A DNA stretch of 64,000 nt from Caldifarciminota bacterium (GCA_026418295.1 JAOABP010000004.1:62001-126000), one strand, 5' to 3'; positions 8,913 to 18,505 are shown, counted from the stretch's first letter. Translations and numbers: made by a program. The notes: generated by a model from the letters alone, not told the origin.

Positions 8913-9635
8913 TCAGAACTTCCAAGCTTTATCCTCGGCAGCTGACGGCTGAGACTGGGGCAAAACGACCTGAGATGGTGCATTTGCCTCTGGTGGAACT
9001 CCCGGACCACCTTGCAGCTTGTAGCGCTGAAGCATCACTACGAGCCGTTCCGCAGTGCTTTCAAGGGACATAGCCAGATCCGCCGCTTTTTTGGAAAAGT
9101 AATTGTAAAAAAACAGCACCGGAATTCCGATTAGTAGGCCGAACGCTGTGGTCAACAATGCCTCTGCGATACCCTTGGACACGACTGCCGGACCGCCAGA
9201 ACCGGTTGCTGCTATATTACTGAAGGCACCAATCAGACCGGTAACCGTTCCCAGCAATCCCAGAAGCGTAGCTGCATTTGCCAGCGTCCCCATACCCCCA
9301 AGCAGTCGCTCGTATTTTATCCTTTCTTCCAGAATCAGACTGTAAAGCAAATCAGAAAGTTCGTCAGCATTCAAAGTGAGGTTGTCCAGCGCAACGGCAA
9401 ATAGTCTGCCAAGCGGATTTTTCAGATTCCGGCTCCAGTTCAGGGCAGCCTCAACACCTGACCGCCCCAGTATCTGCCGGAGTTCTAGCAAACCTTTTGC
9501 CGTATTAAATCGATTTCTGGTAAAATACCAGAACCGTTCGATTATCAGTGCCAGTGCTACAATCGATGCCAGAAGTAAAATCACCATTACCGCACTGCTT
9601 CTGAAAATTGAAATCAGACTCTGTCCCATGATCAT
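8913..9635 (-). CDS. exbB: MotA/TolQ/ExbB proton channel family protein
   Basis: 240 residues. One N-terminal helix (VMVILLLASIVALALII) is followed by a cytoplasmic stretch and two further helices (ATLLGLLGTVTGLIGAFSNI and IAEALLTTAFGLLIGIPVLFFYNYF). These match the MotA_ExbB domain, including the conserved GLLGTVTG and EALLTTAFGL segments. It forms the proton channel of the TonB/ExbD complex. An AGGAGG ribosome binding site lies about 10 nt before the ATG. It is followed directly by two exbD genes and tonB. Confidence 0.93.
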   Translation of the reverse strand: MIMGQSLISIFRSSAVMVILLLASIVALALIIERFWYFTRNRFNTAKGLLELRQILGRSGVEAALNWSRNLKNPLGRLFAVALDNLTLNADELSDLLYSLILEERIKYERLLGGMGTLANAATLLGLLGTVTGLIGAFSNIAATGSGGPAVVSKGIAEALLTTAFGLLIGIPVLFFYNYFSKKAADLAMSLESTAERLVVMLQRYKLQGGPGVPPEANAPSQVVLPQSQPSAAEDKAWKF

Positions 9636-9678
9636 GGTTGTCTTCCTCCTGTCTGCCTGTTAAAATGATTACCACTCA

Positions 9679-12150
9679 TCACTGTTCCCCCCTTTCGGGC
9701 TGCGACATTTCTCCACTCTGCTCCCCGGCACCCAGCCGCTGGCGGCAAATCTCCGCATTCTTCCGGGCGCTCTCAGCATACTCGGAATCTGCAGCAGATC
9801 GGGTGATTTCCTCAAATGCTGCCAGTGCCTGTTTGTATTCGCCGGCGTTGAAATAGGCAATGCCGAGATTAAAAAGTGCACCCCAGCGCTGGTCATGCTC
9901 CGGAAAATAATCAAGAAACTTCCGGTATGCCTGTGCCGCCTCCTTCCAGCGCTTGGATTGTGCATAGGCCTCTGCGGTTAGCAGCTGGGCATCAGCAGCA
10001 ACCGCGGAATTGGGAAAATTAACCACGGTCTTCTGAAGCTCAACGATCGCTTCCTCATATTTCCCCTGTTCGTACATTTCCCGTCCCCGGTTATACTGAG
10101 CCTCTGCTGCCATCTCCGACTGCGGGAATCTCCGGATAAACTCATTCATTACGCTGGAATCCTCCTGACCCGCGAGATAATAACTCATTTCCAGACTCCT
10201 GCGCACACCCGGTGCCTGCTGATCTGACGGATAAAGATCGAGGAATTTCTGATATTCCCGGATGGCATCGTGATACTGACGGCGGTTATAATAACACTGA
10301 GCGATCAATGCCTGTGAAGCTGGCGCAAAGTCCGAAAACGGATAACGCTGGATCACAAAATTAAACGCTGCGAGTGCCTTGTCATATTCAAGCGCCTTGA
10401 AATAGGTGTCCCCGGCACGAAACGCCGCCTCAGCCACCTTGGGATTATTCTCGGGAAATTTATTCATCAGATTGGTCCAGGCATCAACCGCCTGTCCGTA
10501 ATATTTCAGCAGGTAATAGCAGTAGCCGGAATAGAAGTACCCCGGAACAGCTGCCAGCGGATTCTCAGGAAATGTATTGATCAGCGCCTCAAACACATCA
10601 AGTGCTTTAAGATACTCCTTCTGATTGAAAAGACAGTAACCGTACCCAAGATAGGCACTGATGGTAAACAGGGTATCGGTCAACCGGGCATTCAATACCC
10701 CCTTGAAACCTTCAATCGCCTCATCCAGCCTCCCTAAATGATACAGTGCATATGCTCGTCCGAGCCGGGCGTAGGGTGCAACATCTCCTCCCTGCTGATG
10801 ATTATAAGCTGCTTGATAAAACCTGTCTGCCTCACTATATTTTTCAGTATAATAAAAGGCCTCTGCCAGATTGAACAGTGTCTGGGCCCGCCACCCGGAA
10901 GTTTCATCAGGGAAATCGGCAAGATACTTTGTTCCCAGTGCCAGACTCTGCTCAAAATGCCGGCCGGAATTCAATGCCAGTAACAGCATTGCCGCTGCAG
11001 GTTCCCTCAGCCCGGTACCGCCATAATTTGCCAGTATCACCTCAAACTGCTGAGCAGCGTTGTCGTAATCGCCAATCTGATATGAGATAACACCCGAAAG
11101 ATAATTGCCCACTCCCGCCAGTTCTCCAGTTGTGAACATCCGGGCAAGCTGTGCAGTAGTCAGCATCGTCTGAGCGGTATCTGAAGCTGCCAGCATCGCC
11201 TCTGCCAGCTGAAGATGGGCATAGCTTGAGACCTTTGTCCGTGGATAGTTGGCTCGCACGCGCTGGAAACGTCCCACTGCTTCCTTTGCCTGTCCCAGTG
11301 CCAGCTGGCAGTAGCCGACAAAATAATTGCTGTGCGCTGCCAGAAAATTGTTGCTGGAACGGGTCAGCGGCAGGAGATAGTTGATTGCTGCCGCATACTC
11401 ATTCTGGGCGATCAGGGCGCATCCTAAAAAATACTGCGCAAAATCGGCTATCGGCGAATTGGAGAACTGCTCAAGAAAAAATTGAAATTTTGCCCGCGCC
11501 CCGTCGTAATCACGGTTGAGAAACAGCGCCAGCCCGGCATTAAAGTGTGCCATCTCAGCAAGACTGGTGTTGGGTAACCTGTCTGTGATCTCTTTGAATT
11601 TCAACAATGCGGCCAGCGGCCTTCCCAGTCGCGCATATGTCTTGCCGAGGTAAAATTTTGCCTCCGGCATTTCCAGGCCGGACAGATTTTTCTCCGCCTG
11701 TTCGTAGGCACCCTGAAAGTAATAAAGCACTCCCAGCGCATAACTGGTACGCGGGTCATTGGCGTATCCCGGTTCCTTGGCCAGTTTTTCCAACAGCAGC
11801 TGTGCCTGCCGGTAATTACCTAGCATCAGATACGAAACGGCAGCACCAAACATCGCCTCGGGTTTAATGTAAGAAAACCGTGAACGCTCGAGGAGCCCGA
11901 GAAACTCCCTCAGAGCATTGTTGAACCTGCCCTGATTAAAAAAGGCCTCCGCAAGTGTGTACCGCAATTCGTCACCATATTCACTGTTGCCGTAATCATT
12001 CACCAGCCCGGTTAATTTCTGAACCGCAAGGTCAGTTCTCCCCTCCTCCAGAAACTGCTGGACCTGATTATATCGTTCTGCCAGCTGCCGGGTCTGCTGC
12101 GGTGTCAATGTTCCGGACAGCAAAATGACGATCGTTGTCCAAACCATCAT
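9679..12150 (-). CDS. Long tetratricopeptide-repeat protein
   Basis: 823 residues made almost entirely of TPR units, such as AQYFLGCALIAQNEYAAAINYL and AQLLTAEAYAQSKRWKEAAQAYRKFLDYFPEHDQR. The N-terminus (VWTTIVILLSGTL) is a possible signal sequence, so the protein is likely periplasmic. Repeats of the YbgF/BamD type (RYPFSDFAPASQALIAQCYYNR) occur with Tol-Pal and outer-membrane assembly systems. Its place between a PorV-like protein and ExbB suggests a scaffold for that complex; this is inference. The start overlaps the preceding stop by 4 nt. Confidence 0.85.
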   Translation of the reverse strand: MMVWTTIVILLSGTLTPQQTRQLAERYNQVQQFLEEGRTDLAVQKLTGLVNDYGNSEYGDELRYTLAEAFFNQGRFNNALREFLGLLERSRFSYIKPEAMFGAAVSYLMLGNYRQAQLLLEKLAKEPGYANDPRTSYALGVLYYFQGAYEQAEKNLSGLEMPEAKFYLGKTYARLGRPLAALLKFKEITDRLPNTSLAEMAHFNAGLALFLNRDYDGARAKFQFFLEQFSNSPIADFAQYFLGCALIAQNEYAAAINYLLPLTRSSNNFLAAHSNYFVGYCQLALGQAKEAVGRFQRVRANYPRTKVSSYAHLQLAEAMLAASDTAQTMLTTAQLARMFTTGELAGVGNYLSGVISYQIGDYDNAAQQFEVILANYGGTGLREPAAAMLLLALNSGRHFEQSLALGTKYLADFPDETSGWRAQTLFNLAEAFYYTEKYSEADRFYQAAYNHQQGGDVAPYARLGRAYALYHLGRLDEAIEGFKGVLNARLTDTLFTISAYLGYGYCLFNQKEYLKALDVFEALINTFPENPLAAVPGYFYSGYCYYLLKYYGQAVDAWTNLMNKFPENNPKVAEAAFRAGDTYFKALEYDKALAAFNFVIQRYPFSDFAPASQALIAQCYYNRRQYHDAIREYQKFLDLYPSDQQAPGVRRSLEMSYYLAGQEDSSVMNEFIRRFPQSEMAAEAQYNRGREMYEQGKYEEAIVELQKTVVNFPNSAVAADAQLLTAEAYAQSKRWKEAAQAYRKFLDYFPEHDQRWGALFNLGIAYFNAGEYKQALAAFEEITRSAADSEYAESARKNAEICRQRLGAGEQSGEMSQPERGEQ

Positions 12151-13433
12151 TGCCCTGGTGTAATCTCCACCTTACCCTGAGGACCACGGGTCTGGACTGT
12201 AGTAAGGAATCCGCTGAAACTGAGAGATGAATTACGCTGATCGACAATTACAATGTCGTAATAGTAACGGCCATCAGCCACCAGCCGTCCCGCATCATCC
12301 AGTCCATCCCAGAGCAGTCTTGGCGGTGGTGCATCCCAGCCGCTATAACTGCGGATCACTTCCCCAAACGAATTTTTAATCAGAACCTGCCAGCGCTTTA
12401 CCGGCTGCCGGGAAATTGAGTGAACATCCATCCACAGAACATTGTTCTTGTCGCCCGGCGTGGGAGCAAACAGTTTCGGTTGAGCATCAATCCAGACCCG
12501 GAAACCGCCAAAATTAACAAACAGCCCGAATTTATGGGTCGGCGCCAGCCGGAATGAAGATTGATGGTGCAGGAGAAATGCGTAATCAACCCCGAGTGTC
12601 ATTCTGCCCCACGATTGATGCACGCCGAGTCCAAGACTGATTTCATTGGCGTCATAACCTACCCGGTGCACCAGCACCCCGGGAATCAGTTGAAATTCAA
12701 CCCCTCCATGAGGCTGCAGTTGCACCTGCCATCGGCGTGTAGGATTACCGGCTGAATCCACCGCCCGGATCAGCGGTGAGACTGCATCCACCGTAATAAT
12801 TGCCCGGCCATTTAATAACCTGACTGCTGCTCCGGCACGAACTGTTCTGGGATATCGGTCAGATAGAGTATAGAGAGTAAGTACCGGTTCCACCAGATTC
12901 TGCACTGTCAGTCCGAAACTGAACGGGCCCAGTTTTCTTATGACAATTCCCGCATCCATGCCGATTCCCGCATCAATATACTGAGCGAGATTTTTAGTAA
13001 TCAGTTTCAGAGTACCCCCGATACTCCAGAAATCAGACGGACCGTAGGCATAGGCAACCTGATAGGCATTTTCTGCAAAGATTGTCGGCAGATACTGCCA
13101 GTTCTCCGGCGTGCGCGAATCCAGCCCTTCGGCACCGAAGTTCAGAATTCCGATTCCGAAACTTCCCCACTCTCTTGTCGGCAGGACATAGGCAATATAT
13201 TCCATTCGCGCTCCGTAGAGCTGGGAATGAGCAGCCAAGACCTCATGGGCGTTCAGCTGAAACAGCCCGGCAGGATTGAAATAAATCGCCTGGGCATCAT
13301 CAGCTACCGCAGTAAAAGCCTTCCCCATTCCCAGACTTCTTGGTGCCGCACCGTAATTCAGAAATGCGCCGGGAAGTCCACCTTCGGCAAAAAGAAGCGC
13401 GGGCAAGAAAAGAGTCAGTAATTTCTTCACCAT
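12147..13433 (-). CDS. PorV/PorQ-like outer-membrane protein with C-terminal FlgD-Ig domain
   Basis: 428 residues with a signal peptide. After it comes the PorV/UPF0164 hallmark (APRSLGMGKAFTAVADDAQAIYFNPAGL), then a barrel-like sequence. In type IX secretion PorV shuttles cargo with C-terminal sorting domains; another PorV-like gene lies at 17475. The last about 90 residues form an FlgD-like Ig domain (LIKNSFGEVIRSYSGWD, LLWDGLDDAGRLVADGRYYYDI), an uncommon appendage for this family. It overlaps both neighbours by a few bases and belongs to the ExbB/TonB operon. Confidence 0.8.
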   Translation of the reverse strand: MVKKLLTLFLPALLFAEGGLPGAFLNYGAAPRSLGMGKAFTAVADDAQAIYFNPAGLFQLNAHEVLAAHSQLYGARMEYIAYVLPTREWGSFGIGILNFGAEGLDSRTPENWQYLPTIFAENAYQVAYAYGPSDFWSIGGTLKLITKNLAQYIDAGIGMDAGIVIRKLGPFSFGLTVQNLVEPVLTLYTLSDRYPRTVRAGAAVRLLNGRAIITVDAVSPLIRAVDSAGNPTRRWQVQLQPHGGVEFQLIPGVLVHRVGYDANEISLGLGVHQSWGRMTLGVDYAFLLHHQSSFRLAPTHKFGLFVNFGGFRVWIDAQPKLFAPTPGDKNNVLWMDVHSISRQPVKRWQVLIKNSFGEVIRSYSGWDAPPPRLLWDGLDDAGRLVADGRYYYDIVIVDQRNSSLSFSGFLTTVQTRGPQGKVEITPGQ

Positions 13434-15079
13434 ACAACTCCCAGCCGGTAAGTTGATTTAAATATGGTGCCGGTATGGAGCTGTCCGATGATCTGAACGG
13501 TATAGATACCGGATGCCACACGCCTGCCCGCACTGTTCCGTCCATTCCAGACGATGCAGTTGATACCGGCTTGCGCACCGGCTTCTCCTGCGGGAATTAG
13601 CCGGGAAAAAACTTCATTTCCGAACGGATCATAAATCCGGAAGTCAATCGGACTGCTCCGGTTAAGATAATAATAAATCTCCACCGCATCACGATTAAAA
13701 CCGAATGGATTGGGGAAAGCTACAATTTTACCGGACAAAATGGCACTGTCCGGTATATTAACATAGATGGGAAGCAGTGAATCGGCTGTCCCGCTGCTGA
13801 TTTGAATCGTATCAGATTCTCCGAATCGCGCGCGGGTGCAGAGAAAGCGCCCTACAGCGATCCCGGCAGTATCGGTCAGCAGTGCATTCTCCAGCATCTC
13901 ACCGTTTCCTCGCAGCACCATAAAACGGCATACCGACAATGGAACCGGTTGACCGTTGGCATCCCTGACCACCACCCGGATGTAAGCGGTCTCTCCAGCC
14001 AAAACGGTATCAGGAGCTGAAATTTCCAGCTGATTTCCTCTTGCCCTGATTTCCAGCCTTGTTCGATATGAAATATACTGGTTGTTGCGGTCAGCAGCCC
14101 AGATATCCTGATTGGTACCCGGATAGTAAAATTCGGCATAAAACACCGCGCTGTCCATGAGCACGGTCTCTGCGGGCTGAAATTCGGCGCCAAAATCAGA
14201 ATGCAGAGAAACCGGCAGACCCGGGGAACTTACCCGGTTCCAGCACCGGTCGCAGGGCAGAACCTTGACTGAAAATGGCTCACGGACATACTGGGGAACG
14301 GGAATTCCTGATTTACCCGGAGTTTGCCACCCGGCACTTGCGGTATCTCCCGGCAGAGGTTCTTCCCCGGGAAGCAATACCAGCAGCTGGGCAAAAATGC
14401 CGGGCGTAATCAGAATTAATGACGAGCTATCGCTGCGAAAAGTTCGCCCTGATACCGGCAGGGCAAAAAGCTGATGCTGTCCCGCTTGGCGCAGTCTGCC
14501 CGTAAACTGACCTACACCGTTGCTGATCAAAGCATTTGATGGCAGTAATGCAAAACTGTCGGTGGCACGAAGCAGCACACTGTCACTGTGCGCATAAACC
14601 GGATTGCACCATGCGTCGGTGAGGTATACGCGGAAAATGAAGCTGTCACCGGCAGTCTGATTGTCCGGAATTCCCAGTTTGCCTTCCCGGGTTCCGGCGC
14701 TTAACTGCTGTCCGGGTAAAATAATCACGAACCTTGCCGGGGCACCGGGCGACACTGTGAACTGATTGCTGCTGCTTGTTACCCGGAGTGAATCATCGGT
14801 ACAGAGTATCCGCAGACTCTCCGCCAGTGTGACCATTACCTTTCCCTGCCACACACCGTTCCGGAATGGTCCGATTACATTAGGATAAATGTAGGTTGCC
14901 CCCTTGCTGGTGGAAAGGAATGCGGGGCGATTGTAATTGTAAACCCCGCCAGACGGATCACGGGCAATGATTGTTACCGCAAGTGACTCACCGGCATACT
15001 GGGGACTGCTGATGGGCGTGAATTCAAATGAATTCAGCTGAGCTATGAGGAGCCAACCCAACGCCGCGCTCATCAGCAC
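13427..15079 (-). CDS. Secreted Ig-like repeat protein with FlgD/type IX-like C-terminal domain
   Basis: About 550 residues. A signal peptide (MSAALGWLLIAQL) is followed by several invasin/filamin-like beta domains (SSPQYAGESLAVTIIARDPSGG, LVFR-type segments, DTVLAGETAYIRVVVRDANG). A C-terminal FlgD-Ig/sorting-like domain follows (YPNP-type region AFPNPFGFNRDAVEIYYYL, then IVWNGRNSAGRRVASGIYTVQI). The ORF-track start at 15103 lies within the promoter spacer and cannot be translated from that promoter. The predicted transcription start falls on GTG at 15079, with ATG at 15073 as alternative. It is the first gene of the operon that continues to PorV, TPR, ExbB/D and TonB. Confidence 0.75.
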   Translation of the reverse strand: MLMSAALGWLLIAQLNSFEFTPISSPQYAGESLAVTIIARDPSGGVYNYNRPAFLSTSKGATYIYPNVIGPFRNGVWQGKVMVTLAESLRILCTDDSLRVTSSSNQFTVSPGAPARFVIILPGQQLSAGTREGKLGIPDNQTAGDSFIFRVYLTDAWCNPVYAHSDSVLLRATDSFALLPSNALISNGVGQFTGRLRQAGQHQLFALPVSGRTFRSDSSSLILITPGIFAQLLVLLPGEEPLPGDTASAGWQTPGKSGIPVPQYVREPFSVKVLPCDRCWNRVSSPGLPVSLHSDFGAEFQPAETVLMDSAVFYAEFYYPGTNQDIWAADRNNQYISYRTRLEIRARGNQLEISAPDTVLAGETAYIRVVVRDANGQPVPLSVCRFMVLRGNGEMLENALLTDTAGIAVGRFLCTRARFGESDTIQISSGTADSLLPIYVNIPDSAILSGKIVAFPNPFGFNRDAVEIYYYLNRSSPIDFRIYDPFGNEVFSRLIPAGEAGAQAGINCIVWNGRNSAGRRVASGIYTVQIIGQLHTGTIFKSTYRLGVVW

Positions 15080-15085
15080 GGTAAT

Positions 15086-15114
15086 ATTATACGCAACTGT
15101 CATCTGTTTGTCAA
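15086..15114 (-). promoter_or_regulatory. Consensus promoter of the PorV/TPR/ExbBD/TonB operon, leaderless
   Basis: Perfect TTGACA (15114-15109), a 17-nt spacer and perfect TATAAT (15091-15086) on the minus strand. The start expected 7 nt downstream is base 15079, the G of an in-frame GTG. This moves the gene start inward from 15103. Confidence 0.75.
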
Positions 15115-15176
15115 ATAAAACCTTCTTACTCTCTATGCCCCGGAAATACGGAACAAATTTATCTCAATTGACTGTG

Positions 15177-15205
15177 TTGACAGCAATCATGAAGACAAAT
15201 ACCCT
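15177..15205 (+). promoter_or_regulatory. Possible promoter of comEC
   Basis: TTGACA (15177-15182), a 17-nt spacer and a weak -10 TACCCT (15200-15205). The GTG at 15211 is 5 nt downstream, again a leaderless geometry. The -10 is poor, so this is tentative. Confidence 0.35.
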
Positions 15206-15210
15206 CTCTT

Positions 15211-17478
15211 GTGTTAAAACCGGCTTATGGAATGAAACTGTCAGCGGTTCGCACCCTGCTACTCATCGCCGCCGGCTTTTTCACCGCAGAACATGTGAAT
15301 ATCTCCTTCTGGCTGGTTTTGACGCTTATTGTTCTGGGGTTAATCCTTATCCGCTCAACCCGGGGTATTTCCGTTTACCTGGTTCTGCTCTGCACCGCAT
15401 ATCTCTATCGCCACTCCGCACAACCACCGGCAGTTCCTCCAATGATCTACCAACTCCGCCAGTTTCAGGGGGTAGTAATTCAGGAACCGCTTGCCCATCC
15501 GGAAATCACCCTGAAACTCCTATCCCCACTATCAGGCAAAGTTGTGCTCCGGCTCCAGGACTCCATCTCCGGCCAGCGCTATGGAGATCTGCTTTCCATA
15601 AGTTCGCAGATCAGACCTCTCGACTATCCGCGCAATCCCGGACTGCCTGACTACAACCGGCAGCTGTTAAACCAGGGAATCATTGGCCGTGCCAGTGCCC
15701 GCCGCAGTCAGATCAGGCTCATCCGGCGGCACCTCGGCAATCCGGTGTTGAACGGAATTATCATCCCGGCTCGGCGTTACCTGGTCCGTGTTTTCCACCG
15801 GTATCTTCCCCAATGCGATATCAAACTCCTCCTCGGACTGCTGGTCGGCGAAAAGGGGGAACTGTCACCAGAGTTGAGCAGCGCACTTGCTGACACCGGA
15901 CTCTGGCATCTGCTTGCCGTCTCCGGTCTGCATATCGGAGTAGTTGTCACAGCCATTTACCTGCTGCTTTCAGTACTGGGCATCCGGGGCTGGCTCCGAT
16001 TCGCAATACTCACGCTGCTTACCCTGATTTACACCGGCATCGCCGGCTGGCAGCCCTCTGCGGTCCGGGCGGCAATCATGAGCTGGGCGTTATTTCTCAG
16101 TATTCCTCTCCAGCGTCGTCTGACATCATTAACCAGTCTCGCAGTGGCTGGGATCCTCATCCTGATTCTCAACCCCGATACCCTTTCCAGCGTCGGTACC
16201 CAGCTCTCGTTTACCGCTGCTGCTGCAATCATCACTATTACCCCGAAAATTCAGGACCGGCTGAGGCAAATCCCCACTCCTGCCAGAATCCGGAAATCCA
16301 TTCTCTTACCACTTGCTGTGTCCATTGCCGCAACTGCTGGCACTCTTCCCCTCCTCGCCCGTTATTTTTACCGGTTTCAACCCCTTTCATTCCTTGCCAC
16401 CCTGCTCATCCTGCCACTGATAACCATGATCATTCCACTTGCACTCCTTGTTTCTTTCTCCAGTCTGCTCAGCCCGGTAATTGCCGGCACCCTTGCCCAG
16501 ACACTGCACCTCCTGCTCCTGCTTACCCGCACCCTCATCACCGTCCTGGGAAAACTGCTGTGCCCGACAGTCGTATTTACGGGCAGAATTCCGGCACCGG
16601 CGGTGTGGTATTATTACGGACTTTTGCTTTTGATTCTGAACTGGCATCATAACCGGGCTCGCACCCTGTTCCGGATCGCCGGCCTGCTCGGGCTTGTCCT
16701 GTTGGTTACAGGTTATGCAATTCATAAACCCCGGACAGCGATCACCTTTCTCGATACCGGAGCCGGCGATGCGGTCCTGCTGGAAGACACCCTGGGAAGA
16801 AAACTGCTGATTGACGCCGGCATTGATCGGACTGATGTGCTCAGTGACTATCTGCTCAGCCGTAACATCCGGCACCTGGATGCTGCGATTGTCACCCACC
16901 CTGACCGGGACCATTACGGCGGTCTGCTCCGGCTTGATCCGGCAATCAGTATTGGCCATCTGTTTATTCCTGTGCTCAGTGGTGATACCGGATACCAGCG
17001 CCTGCTCCAATACCTGCAGGCACGGGGCACAGTGATCAAAACTGCCGGCGCTGGTGCTGAGCTTCAGGGCTTCGGATTTCAGATTCATTTTCTCGCTCCG
17101 GACCGGCTCACCTGCTGGCTCTACAGCCGGAAACTGGCTGCCACAAATCAGGTTTCCATTGTTAACCTGATCAGTTATTCAGGCACAAACCTGCTTTTTA
17201 CCGGCGACTGCGAATCCGCCTCGCTGCTTAAGCAGACTGCCGGTTCAGCCCGGATTCACATTCTGAAATCCCCCCACCACGGCAGCCGGAGGGGTAATCC
17301 GCCGGAACTGTTTGCGTCACTCCAACCCGATTATGTGATTGTTATGGGAAGATATCCAACCCCGGCACGCATCGAATCCATTCTGCCGGCAAAAAGGATC
17401 ACTTACCTTAACACCCGCCGTGATGGCGGGATCATCCTCCGATTCCCCGGTGGTAAACCGCAATTCAGACGGAACTAA
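15211..17478 (+). CDS. comEC: ComEC/Rec2 DNA internalisation channel
   Basis: 755 residues. ComEC carries single-stranded DNA across the inner membrane during natural transformation. Seen are N-terminal helices, the competence domain with LLAVSGLHIGVVVT, many further membrane segments, and a C-terminal metallo-beta-lactamase-like domain with THPDRDHYGGL (HxDxDH motif), LLFTGDCE and LKSPHHGSRRG. All three canonical parts are present, so it looks functional. The ORF start is GTG at 15211; ATG at 15232 is an alternative. It ends in a 4-nt convergent overlap with the PorV-like gene. ComF lies nearby. Confidence 0.93.
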   Translation: MLKPAYGMKLSAVRTLLLIAAGFFTAEHVNISFWLVLTLIVLGLILIRSTRGISVYLVLLCTAYLYRHSAQPPAVPPMIYQLRQFQGVVIQEPLAHPEITLKLLSPLSGKVVLRLQDSISGQRYGDLLSISSQIRPLDYPRNPGLPDYNRQLLNQGIIGRASARRSQIRLIRRHLGNPVLNGIIIPARRYLVRVFHRYLPQCDIKLLLGLLVGEKGELSPELSSALADTGLWHLLAVSGLHIGVVVTAIYLLLSVLGIRGWLRFAILTLLTLIYTGIAGWQPSAVRAAIMSWALFLSIPLQRRLTSLTSLAVAGILILILNPDTLSSVGTQLSFTAAAAIITITPKIQDRLRQIPTPARIRKSILLPLAVSIAATAGTLPLLARYFYRFQPLSFLATLLILPLITMIIPLALLVSFSSLLSPVIAGTLAQTLHLLLLLTRTLITVLGKLLCPTVVFTGRIPAPAVWYYYGLLLLILNWHHNRARTLFRIAGLLGLVLLVTGYAIHKPRTAITFLDTGAGDAVLLEDTLGRKLLIDAGIDRTDVLSDYLLSRNIRHLDAAIVTHPDRDHYGGLLRLDPAISIGHLFIPVLSGDTGYQRLLQYLQARGTVIKTAGAGAELQGFGFQIHFLAPDRLTCWLYSRKLAATNQVSIVNLISYSGTNLLFTGDCESASLLKQTAGSARIHILKSPHHGSRRGNPPELFASLQPDYVIVMGRYPTPARIESILPAKRITYLNTRRDGGIILRFPGGKPQFRRN

Positions 17479-18437
17479 CTTCTGGGAGTACTGCCGGGCA
17501 CAAATTTCACTCCAAGCGAAACCCGCTGCGCATCACCGAGGAGTCCGTAGGAGAGATAGACCGCATCCACCGTAAGGAGCAGACCCGGGCTGAAAACGGT
17601 CTCGTATCCGGTGCCGAACGAAAAACCGGACCAGCCACCGAGTTTTCCGCCGGACTGATACCCACCCCGCAGAAACAGCCGGCTGTTCTGACTACTGCCC
17701 AGCAGTTTCAGATCCAGCTTCAGCTCCGCACCCGCCCCGATGGTCGGTCCGTAATCCGGATAGAGCGAAACATCGCCTGCCAGCAGCAGATAATTATTCT
17801 GAAAGGGCAGTTTGAACGACACGCCACTGCGCAGGTTAACCGGCGGAAACTCCCAGTAACTGATGAACCGCCGGGGGGGACCCAGGTGAAGCAGGCTGGC
17901 ACCGACCTTTACATATTTTACCGGCTGATAAAGGACACCGGCATCAAATGATAACGCCCAGGCGGCAAATGAGTCAATCCGGCTGTAAACAAACTTGCCC
18001 GCACCGCCGACCGCCAGTTTGCGAAACGGCTGCACTGCAAATCCGGGTCCGGCAATCAGGTCGTTCAGCACAAAACTGCCCAGCTCCTGTCCCAGCTCAT
18101 CCCGGCGGATGTCACTGGCGCTGAGAAAACCGCCTGCCAGACCGGCGCCGAAACGGCGGGCAAATGGCACTGCGAGTCCGCCGGTCAGATAAGACACTCC
18201 CTGCAGCATCTGGCAGGCGGTGACCCCCAGTTCGCAGGGGCAGTCCAGTGCCAGACCGGCAGGATTATAGAACAGGGCATTAACATCATCCGCGACCCCG
18301 GTAAATGCCTGCCCGAGTGCCACCGGTCTTGATCCAACCCCGATTTTCATAAAGGTAAACCCGGTTGCTGACGGTCCAAAGCCGGCACTATAACCCCACA
18401 GAACTGCTCCCAGAACCAGCATCATTATGCGGGTCAT
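17475..18437 (-). CDS. PorV/PorQ family outer-membrane protein
   Basis: 320 residues with a signal peptide. The N-terminal motif FTFMKIGVGSRPVALGQAFTGVADDVNALFYNPAGLALD is split here only by family-typical variation and marks the PorV/PorQ (UPF0164) family. The rest is a beta-barrel pattern with Gly/aromatic-rich strands (LLLAGDVSLYPDYGPTIGAG, RLFLRGGYQSGGKLGGWSGF). Unlike the paralogue at 12147 it lacks the FlgD-Ig tail. Likely in the outer membrane as a carrier or anchor for secreted proteins with C-terminal sorting domains. It has its own leaderless-type promoter, divergent from the M23 peptidase gene. Confidence 0.8.
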   Translation of the reverse strand: MTRIMMLVLGAVLWGYSAGFGPSATGFTFMKIGVGSRPVALGQAFTGVADDVNALFYNPAGLALDCPCELGVTACQMLQGVSYLTGGLAVPFARRFGAGLAGGFLSASDIRRDELGQELGSFVLNDLIAGPGFAVQPFRKLAVGGAGKFVYSRIDSFAAWALSFDAGVLYQPVKYVKVGASLLHLGPPRRFISYWEFPPVNLRSGVSFKLPFQNNYLLLAGDVSLYPDYGPTIGAGAELKLDLKLLGSSQNSRLFLRGGYQSGGKLGGWSGFSFGTGYETVFSPGLLLTVDAVYLSYGLLGDAQRVSLGVKFVPGSTPRS

Positions 18438-18444
18438 TTTTAAA

Positions 18445-18472
18445 ATATTATTATATCCAGTCTGAATTTCAA
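18445..18472 (-). promoter_or_regulatory. Leaderless-type promoter of the PorV-like gene
   Basis: TTGAAA (18472-18467), a 16-nt spacer, TAATAT (18450-18445), then exactly 7 nt to the ATG at 18437. No Shine-Dalgarno sequence is present. Confidence 0.5.
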
Positions 18473-18477
18473 TTATG

Positions 18478-18505
18478 TTGCACGGGCAAAAATATCAATT
18501 ATTAT
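18478..18505 (+). promoter_or_regulatory. Possible leaderless promoter of the M23 peptidase gene
   Basis: TTGCAC (18478-18483), a 16-nt spacer, TATTAT (18500-18505), then 7 nt to the ATG at 18513. It is divergent from, and adjacent to, the PorV-like gene promoter. Confidence 0.4.

Noticed and set aside
16387-17088. 233-aa minus-strand ORF opposite comEC
   Set aside because: Antisense shadow of the ComEC helices and metallo-beta-lactamase domain; Gln/Gly/Asp-rich with no motif.
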